The position numbers and the translations under genes are program-made. 64,000 nt of DNA from Boswellia sacra (lineage: Eukaryota > Streptophyta > Magnoliopsida > Sapindales > Burseraceae), in the NCBI GenBank assembly GCA_013180625.2, contig SNVD02011144.1:372001-436000 (forward strand), given 5' to 3'. Numbering within the stretch: the stretch's first letter is position 1; the number at the start of each line of letters is the position of its first letter. Positions 55,480 through 64,000 of this stretch are shown one piece after another. Under the pieces are notes generated by a model, which made no database searches, had not been told where the DNA came from, and was given only the letters and a program-made list of their open reading frames with translations.

Positions 55480-57187
55480 TATATACACACACATACATAT
55501 ATATATAATGTAACCTTACTAGACTCATTTCTTATAAAAGCAATATTTGATATGAAACGGTTCATTTTCTAAAAAATTGTTCATATTGCTGATAATATAT
55601 AGTCCAGTGTAATACGTTTAATATCATAAGAAATCGAATTGATTGGATTCGTGCTTTTAAATAGTAATTTATAATGGTAACTCATTTAATTGATTGTAAA
55701 TTTCAAGAACAATCGATCATTGACTTTGACAATGAAAACTAGTTGAACTTGATTGATTGTACTTTCTTCACTAGTATGAATTTAATGTAATTTGTGCCCT
55801 ACATTAATTAGCAGTATCAATTTAGACAATCTAAAAGGTAATCGAATATTTTTCTCATCTATAAAATGATTCAGCCCAGTGTTAATATCTACAATGACTT
55901 CAATGTACAATATTAGAAAATTCCATAATCGGTGACAGTCCAATCAAGAAATTATTTATATTTTTTCCCACAATTTCAGCATGTTGATGTGATAATTTAG
56001 AATGAAAGTTGGTTAAATGTTCGTTCATAAATTGATCAATGCCATTACTTTAATCAAAATATTGCCAGAAGACAAACCCTAGTACAAAGCAAAATTTGTC
56101 TCTTCAGATGCAGCGTTAAACATGCTAGTAATTTAACTTTGAGATGATATATAAAATCTTAATATAGTCTTATCTCTACCAAATTGAGTAGAAAAAATGA
56201 TCTTGTATATTCTTTACAAAGTCCAAGTGCAATGAAAACGGGTGAAAATTTAAATTAATGTCTTTAACTAACATGGGCTTTGGTTTGTTTTCTTGTGCTT
56301 GATTCAATTGTTAAAAGTGGCTCGGGTAATCATGATTTACAAATTCAATAGTTCTCTGTTAAATCTCTTAAAAAAGGGTCAATAATGACTGCCAAGTTAT
56401 CTTTTTAGGCACATAAACTGAATCTACTTATAAGTTTTAACTGCCCACTAGAAATTTTTAGTCTATGTTGGGGGACTTTGGAGCAAAAGACACGTAAATA
56501 TGTCCACCTTTCTCTATCTTTACCTGCATATTAATTTGCTTTGCTCGCCATTGTTAGGCTTGCATTATTGCCTCATTTTGTCAAGATCCATTCCCCCTTA
56601 GTTGCTAAGGGACAAACCCCGACGTTGAAGATTATTAATCTATGGTTTAATTGTGATAATCACATTTGGAAAAAAAAGTGGGAGAAAATGATGTTTTAAA
56701 CTTTATATTAACCAAACCAGAAACTGATCTTGTACGTCCTTCTCTGTATTGCGGGATGGTAGCTAGCTAGGTAGCAGTGACCCGCTCACCATCCTCTCAC
56801 GGGAAAGTTGGGTCCCACGCATCGATGCACAGGTCCGAGACAGTCTTGATCGATGCTGGTGACTAGTAGCCGGCCGGAGAAGTCAAGGTTCTACATGGTA
56901 ACAAAAGAAATATCGCGCTGCCACAAGTGTGAAATGCAATGAACATGGGCAAATTAGGTTTTGAACTTAGAAATTAAATATTAATGTGTTATATAAAATA
57001 TTCGTGGTGCTCAAGTTGATGAACAAACTTACCATTCATGTTAGCTTTTTGTTACCATCAGTTTGTAACATCAATAGAAGTACATATTTAAGGGCTTTAA
57101 ATTGATGAATTGAACGTGTTCTTCATTTGAATGTTAAGTCAAAAAGTTCGTAGAAGCATGCATATATATCCATATATTCATCTTTGT
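55480..57187. other. Gene-free intergenic DNA
   Basis: AT-rich with one GC-richer patch at 56750-56890 containing GCCGGCCGG. Nothing recognisable as gene or element. Confidence 0.5.
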
Positions 57188-57385
57188 AAACTTATTGTCA
57201 GGAGAAAGTAGAGCACTAGGGTTTGGTGACACTTCTGGTACATGGGCATCATCACAATTACATATTTTAATCTTATTGCACCTTCTAAACTTATTGACAG
57301 GAGAAAGTAGAGCACTAGGGTTTGGTGGCACTTCTGGTACATGGGCATCATCACAATTAGATATTTTAATCTTATTGCACCTTCT
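57188..57385. repeat. 99-bp tandem duplication, two near-identical units
   Basis: Units start at 57188 and 57287 (AAACTTATTG...). They are 99 bp apart and differ at three positions within the aligned length. Because 99 is divisible by three, both strands stay open across the array. The minus strand reads CDDAHVPEVPPNPSALLSP twice. The plus strand reads SRALGFGGTSGTWASSQL-like text twice. No known protein or peptide family is recognised, and no start or exon context decides between strands. Confidence 0.85.
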
Positions 57386-59370
57386 TTTACGTATTGCTGA
57401 CTCTAATATTGTCTCTTAAAGCAAAGTTTCAATGTGACAAGCACCTAGTAGTATCCACGTACGGTGAAGAGAAAACAATAGTCGATAATCCTTTTGAGCT
57501 AGAGGCATTAATTATAGCACAAGTACTTCACCACAATCATTTAAATTAGTCTAGGATTCTCCTCTGCAACAAGTAATTACCGAACTTAATATAGAATCGT
57601 GATCAGTAATGAACAAAATAAAGGACTGTTAACACAGAGTTTATAAAATGTTTGAAGGATTAGATCTAAGTAGAAATTAAAGGGATTGGAATTGGCGATG
57701 ATTATTATAAATGCGAGATGGAGCAAGCATTTTGTTATTAAATTAAGAACGTGTTGAGCAATATTCCCCGATGAAAAGGTGATGGGAGGAGAACAGCATA
57801 TAGTCAAAAAGTAAGTGGCAAATGGTGAAACCATAAAGATAATCGCTATATATATTCAACAAAGTCTGCGCATGCCGTTTCTTTTTGGGCTACAAAAAAA
57901 GACATTCCCAACCAACCTCAGACAGCAATGTCACTAAGATACACCACTTGCATGTTCAACGAGTTTTGAGCCTCTCTACGTTTTGCGGTGGTGGTGGTGG
58001 TGGCGACATCATGGCCGCCCATATAGTTTTCTAGGCACTATTTAATTATTTCCTCTTTGAATTTGATTTATTAGAATTATATATATATACACGTACATAG
58101 TTGTTTATTTGCTTGCCAAACTTTATGATCGGTTATGTGACAATAAAGTTGTAATTCGATCATGGATATCACTGAACTAATAACTTGGTTTATAAAACTT
58201 TTTATAAAATTAGGTTACATGAATCGATATATATGACACAACGTGATGATTAACAGAGGACTTAGAAAGAGAAATTAACATAATAAAATAATTAATACGA
58301 TAGTTACATAATAAAGTCAATTTCGAAATATCATTTTACATATATAAAAATGTTTAATGGAAAGTTTGTAAATAAATCATTTCATATCGTTATAAACAAT
58401 AGGATTAATTTGTGACAGCTTTTCCTGACAATTTTTGCCCACAATGATTTGGAACAATATTTTCTCTAGTTGGCCCAGATAGTCTAAAAACACTTCTTTA
58501 TTAATTATTAGAAATAGAGGTATATGTTGAAATTCTAAGATATGAACTGAAAATCTTAAGAAAAAGGTTTTTGGTCGAAATGCTTTTAAAAGCAAATTTC
58601 ATATTCAATATACTATATTTAAAACTTCAATGTAAGAGATGTTAATTTTATTACTTCATGTTAGATGAATTTTATCCAAATTACATTCAAAATGTCTATA
58701 ATAATATACATTTTATTTTGCAAATGAAGTGCATACCCTCCTACATAAGTCTCGGTTAGGTAGGTAGGTTTGGAACATATTTGTTTATTTATTGAGAAAA
58801 GAGAGTGTGATTAAATGAAATATTAATATTAGAAGAAGCCAAGTTTGAAGCTTAATTGCAACCAAAACTCAGGCTGGTCCAATAATTTTCGGCCCATCTT
58901 CTCATTAGGATGGGTATTAGACCTAACCTGGCAAACACGCAATTCAACTTCTGCGGCTTTCTTTGAGATATATAAATAAGAGTAGAACTTTGCTTAGAAA
59001 AATATTTGTCATTTCCATTTTTACATAAAATTTTTATGTACATAAACATTAATTTCATATGGTCAGTACGATGATTTTGTACATCTTTGAATTATGGTTG
59101 ATTAAAAGTTGACAATTAATATGAATATAATCTTTAAGTTGAATAATCCTAACTCTTTATGAATCTACTATATAAGCAGAAAATAAAAAATTACGCATGT
59201 TAAACATGATTTCCCCGACACGATATATTCAAATACAAGGTGCATCAAATGAAAGTTAGGAATATAGGGATACAAAATATTTTTAAAAAAAATTGTTCTT
59301 GATACCATCAAGCAAGTTTTTAATTGTTAAAAAGCTTATTGTCGCTTATATTGATATTGTTATAAGAGGC

Positions 59371-59404
59371 ATCAAAAAAAAAAAAAAAAAAAAGAAGAAG
59401 AAGA
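59371..59404. repeat. Poly-A/(GAA)n tract
   Basis: About twenty A residues followed by GAAGAAGAAGAAG. Confidence 0.9.
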
Positions 59405-62015
59405 AAATTTCCATATTAGTTTGGCATATTAAAATAATTAGTATATATCTTTGGGAAATTACTTTTTCCATCGATTGTCAATGAAATATTGTTTAATATT
59501 TAAACAGTTTTATATTATTTTTGTGTTGACTACAATTTACAATTATTAAGATTAGAAATATAGCAGTTAATAAAGATTTACTTCAAGAAAAACGTTCATA
59601 ACAAACATAATTGATAAAAGTGATCAGAGTATTAATTTTAAGGATGTGGACTAGTCGAAAAATCACTCTTGATATTCTAGAAAAATGTGCATGCATGAAT
59701 GTGGCAAAACCTAAGAAATTTGAGTCAAACGGAAGGAGGAAAATGTGCTCGATAGTTGATGCTGACTTATTAATTAAAGGTCTTCTACCCCAACAAAGCT
59801 TTTATTATGAACCCCACAAATGATAATACAAATTTTCAATCATTAATTTATAGATGAACTCTTATGGGCTCCACTAATCAATTTATACTAATTAAGTCGA
59901 TAAAAATTATTAATCAATTAGTCAATTAATTTAACTAATTTATTAACTCTAAGTTCCTCTAAAGATATCGACCAGTTTGCAATTTTGTTACCAAATATCA
60001 GATAACTACCACGATTGTGACTGCACTTTGGTTATATAACAAGCTAAGCTATTATTATACTACACCACCATCTCAACCGTAATATCATAATTTATAAATG
60101 GAATAATTAGCCGATTTTATTGAGATTAAGAGATTACTAAAGTGATTAATTGCTGTAGAAGACAAGAGTGTTAGTTTTGCAACGAGAAAATACATTCTAA
60201 TATTATCAAAATATGCTTAGTTGAGTTATATATAGAAATCTCCGCTTTCCTTGTGCTGAGAGTCCATAGTCTGGCTTATGGGATATGAACATTTTCGGTT
60301 AATTTTTAATGTCTTGTTTGTCTAAGCTGATTCTTGATTTGAAGCTTTTTAAATTATTGATTAAAACTAAAGGGTTTTGGGTTCTTGGAAATGCAACGAG
60401 GGATTTGATGTGAAGAACAAGAGACAAGAAACCAAAATCTTGGTCGTTAGCTAACTAATTAATTTAATTAACCTGGGAAACATAACGTTGCACTTAGAAT
60501 AGAACCAAAACAATCCTCACAATGCTCTTGAAGTCAGTGGATGCCACATAAAATTTGGTTGCTTTTGCTTGCTTCATAGAATTTATCTTGATTCTTTTAT
60601 ATTATTTTATTTAGAAAAATATAGCTAGATATATAAGCTCAAAGTTCAGGATCACATTGTTATTTAAGCTAATTGATTATTGATCTCAGACAAAGAAAAA
60701 AATGATAATTAACGGTCATCTTATTAATAATTGATTATTGATTATTGAAGTGACATTTATATCCCTATACTTTTATTGCTTCATAAAGGAGTGATCAAGT
60801 CAACTAATTAAGAAAATAAATAAAAAAATCCCAACGTACGTATCTTAATCTTTATTAAATTAACTCAAGAACTAAAAAAGATCAACTAATGGAAGCATCC
60901 AACCTTGTAATTAAGCTCGATTTCACAATACTAAGATTGATGGAGCTATTACAAACAGATAGAATAATTTCTTTGTAACAATATTGATCTAGTTTCTTCC
61001 ACAATTTCTTTTAATTTCTTCAACGTTCATCACTCAATTCTTTCGATACTGTTAACTCGCATATGCAATTTTTTATTTGTTTATTCAATTTAGGCAACAA
61101 CACTATAACGGTATAGAATCTGGATTGTTATCTTGGAATATTGTGAGGTTTACAACTAAGTATACCTAACTTGTCAAAGTCTGATTTTAACTAGGAGTAT
61201 CTATAGACAATTTCAAAGATTTGACATCGTGATAACTACTTCTCGAAAACAATATTGCGACCAAAAGCATCTTTTGATACCTGTTGCATAAAGTTTTAAA
61301 ATACTATTAATTTGATAATTATGTGATTTTTTTTTCTGGTCTTTGATCATGGGACCCTAGCATATTAAATTAGCTAAGCACTCGAAATCGGATTCTTAAG
61401 ACCCATATTGTTTGTGATTCGAAAATGATTTCCAAAACCTAAAATCTAAATTGCATCTTAATACGTTTCTAAAAGCGTGTTTGAGATAGATTAACAAACT
61501 GTTTTCAAAATTAAAACATAATATTAAATAGAGAAAATACTTTCTATTCTAAAATAGCTTGTTTTTAAGATAAGTTGTACCAATATTCCAAAATTATTTT
61601 TAAATACATTTCAAACAAACTCAAACATCTTCTAGACATAATCCTTGATAAATTCTCCATTATTTGCATAATATCTAAAGAGGTCAAGGGCATGATTGGA
61701 GAGATCTAGGGACGGAGAAAGCTTAACAACCACAATGGAATTAACTTGGATGCTACAGACAAGCAAGTTGTGTCTTATCAAAGAGCGTCGTAAGTAGTAA
61801 TTAAGGTAAATAATTAAATCAACTTATTTAACTACTGCGCTTTAGTGGTGGGTTAGTTGACTGTACCAATCCCAGCAATATGCTCCAAGTGGATACAAAT
61901 TTGTGGCTTCTGGTCTCTCAAGGGTCAAAAATAACATCGTCATGCATGCATGCAACAAAATAAGAGTCAGCTATCAGCCGAAATCAAAAAGCAAAGATTT
62001 TCAAAAGAATATAAA

Positions 62016-62039
62016 GTGGGTCACTCAATAGTGACCCAC
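62016..62039. repeat. Perfect 10-bp inverted repeat with 4-nt loop
   Basis: GTGGGTCACT, CAAT, AGTGACCCAC. The arms are GC-richer than the surroundings. Role unknown. Confidence 0.8.
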
Positions 62040-62097
62040 AAGATTACGCTTTGTTAATGTTACAAGGTATCAATGTAGCTACCAAGATAACAAAGTG

Positions 62098-62121
62098 TTA
62101 TATATATAGAGAGAGAGAGAG
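62098..62121. repeat. (TA)n(GA)n microsatellite
   Basis: TA units followed by GA units. Confidence 0.85.
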
Positions 62122-64000
62122 ATCATCTATGTGTCAATACTTATTATTATATTTTGTTCTATTAAATAAGGTGTTGTCCACTCTAGATCTCAAATCTTCG
62201 TAGTTTTATTTTTATTTAAACCCTTGCAATTTAAAAGCCTCCTGTTAATCAAAAGTACGTTACATACTAGTTCAGGAACTCTTGTGCTAGCAATAAGAGA
62301 GTACTTTGACTTGCCTATACGTTTCTTTTATCCATATATTGTCCAGAATCACATAGGCTGGGCACATCTAATAAGAATATTAGTTGGTTGTAAGATAAAA
62401 ATAAAGACGAAAATTATGTGTGTATAGATTATTATAATGATTTAATTAATTTATATTCCATTATATTGTCTCTAAGAAGCTAGGTAGCATAGAGATGAAA
62501 TTAACTAGACAAATAAGGTTCTTAGACGAGGCTGCAGCTATGGCTTAGCATCATGTGATCCACTTACGTAAACCACTAACAAAAAATGGCTCTTAATTAT
62601 TAATTAAATGTTGATGTAGATGGTTCATTACAGCTTTTAAGTTAGATAAGAAGACCACAAGTGTAGCTGCCTTCTTAGTTAGTGATGCTCAAACGTGGAA
62701 GATTCACAATGGAATATATAATTGAAGGAGGAAACAAGGTTCCTACCTTGCTGTTGTTGTTGATATTTATGGGATAACAGTTTTGTTGTTATGTAAGGCA
62801 AGTCTTATCAAGCCAACATTATTCCTTTAGAAAAGCTAGCTAGGGTTAGTCAAATTCAAAAAGAAGTTTGTAAATGGAGAGATACCCTTGCCCCTAATCT
62901 TGTATTAATATATTCAACAAAGGCTGCTTTCAATGTCGTTTTGCTTCAAAAAAGCGGATAGCAAACCTAACTAATGTACTCGGTATCCTTGAGGAAAACG
63001 TTCTTGGGTTGTTTCACCAACACTTTTAACTAAAATAAAAACATTTTTTTGGTTGCCACCCTAGTTCTATGTAGTAACTATAAGTCTGTGGTTTATATCT
63101 ATCTTTGATGTAGAATTTTTATATAATAAGTAATAACGTTATGCATACGATTATTTTGGTATCTCGATAGTTGGTATAAAGCGAAAGTGATTTTGTTGCC
63201 GACAATTCATATCAAACATCAATTCTTGAAATTAAGGAAAGAGCAGCATAGATGTTGCAGATATTAAGAATGTCATAACCAAATCAAATAATTGATTAAA
63301 ACAGATAAAAGATTGTTCCTGCATACTCTAGAACTCAACTTAGCTTATACACACGTAAATTAAGAATGTAATTATAACCGTGACACGAAAATTTTTTTAC
63401 AATATATTAGAACCCCAATTGAGTAGCAGATGATTGGTAAATAAGTTCTCTTGTAAGTGTATATTTAAGAGGTTAATTTTAAGATCAATATCTGCTTATA
63501 TTAGATTGAGTTTGGGATTGATTCTGTTGACTTGTCTCGGATGAAATAGTTATAAAGGAGAGGTAGGGGGTTTATAAAAAGAAATGATCCCTCCATCCAA
63601 TAGGCTAATCTTTTGGATTAGACACCTAGATCCTCAACAGATCCTTAAAATAAATTAAATGAGAGAGAACTTACTAGCGTCCGAGAAAAAATACATAATT
63701 TAAGATGTAGATATATGAGCTAGTCCTAATTAAGAAAATCAAAGATGAAAAAGAATCCGATCTAGAATGTTTCAATCCTTTTCAAAAGAAGAAGGTTGAA
63801 GCTATCTTGATCCATCACAGTTAGCAATTTTGGCTTACATGCCATGCTACGCTGGCTTGATTGCAACTTTTATATGATATACACACGCATCTTTTTTCCC
63901 AATATTTACTTGTCTTTTTGATAAGATAGAAGAAATAATAAATAGGTCCATTTTTTTTCTATGATCTCAGAACTTAAGGGCACATTTTTCATACGCCTCT

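Larger units (their letters stand above)
57386..64000. other. Long AT-rich intergenic region
   Basis: I see no protein gene, tRNA or complete element in 6.6 kb. It contains a (GGT)n patch near 57985-58005, a poly-A/GAA tract at 59371-59404, a (TA)n(GA)n run at 62098-62121 and a short perfect hairpin at 62016-62039. Open frames such as 59611-59823 and 62224-62427 have no recognisable content. Confidence 0.5.

Noticed and set aside
59611..59823. 70-codon plus-strand ORF with several Cys and Lys
   Set aside because: No recognisable motif, no promoter or splice context, and it lies in AT-rich intergenic DNA; likely chance.
57850..63000. Similarity between about 57850-57920 and 62900-62980 (TATATTCAACAAAG.CTGC)
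   Set aside because: Only short blocks match and flanks differ; not enough to claim a segmental duplication without an alignment.

Overview
The window is nuclear DNA from a flowering plant, most likely a eudicot. It is AT-rich, its genes have spliceosomal introns, and its mobile elements are typical of plants: CACTA, Mutator-like, Ty3 chromovirus-type, Sirevirus-type Ty1, a SINE tail and many MITEs. I cannot name the species. Two intact protein-coding genes can be assembled, both on the minus strand. One is a four-exon BODYGUARD-type alpha/beta hydrolase (28614-30318, 435 codons). The other is a five-exon VAR3/OZ1-type RanBP2 zinc-finger protein (32095-38378, 916 codons). Almost everything else is transposon, transposon debris or intergenic DNA in which I see no gene.

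Layout. 1-9000: the end of a CACTA-like element, a broken short-chain dehydrogenase exon, a second CACTA end with its subterminal repeats, three 9-bp-TSD MITEs, a TAA-flanked Tourist-like MITE, a frameshifted copy of BODYGUARD exon 1 only, and a tandem duplication interrupted by a SINE fragment with a 15-bp target duplication. 9063-14411: a degenerate autonomous-type Mutator element (MULE) with a transposase pseudogene and an opposite-strand, 5'-truncated GRF-type zinc-finger/membrane gene. 14426-16200: a second, non-autonomous Mutator-like element in the same TTA microsatellite. 17814-26776: a decayed Ty3 element with chromodomain traces, whose 3' LTR was split by a 2.1-kb solo-LTR-like insert. 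28614-38378: the two genes. 40279-43490: a young gag-protease-only LTR element (TR-GAG type). 44171-55479: a Sirevirus-type Ty1 element on the minus strand with an envelope-like extra ORF, split by a 1.8-kb solo LTR inserted in its reverse transcriptase. 55480-64000: AT-rich intergenic DNA with microsatellites and a 99-bp tandem duplication.

How the parts relate. The two genes share no pathway: one is a cutin/cuticle-type hydrolase, the other an organelle RNA-processing factor. The exon-1 copy near 5 kb is a local relic of the BODYGUARD gene 24 kb away. The transposons give a relative chronology: the Ty3 and Sirevirus elements are older hosts of later LTR insertions, the TR-GAG element is the least decayed, and the SINE postdates the local duplication. 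Most stop codons in the two gag-bearing Ty3-type ORFs sit where CAA, CAG or CGA would be expected, which fits decay by methyl-cytosine deamination. I found no convincing new biological system. The most unusual items are the gag-protease-only element, the GRF gene carried in the MULE, the two Mutator-like elements side by side in one microsatellite, and the exon-1-only gene copy.
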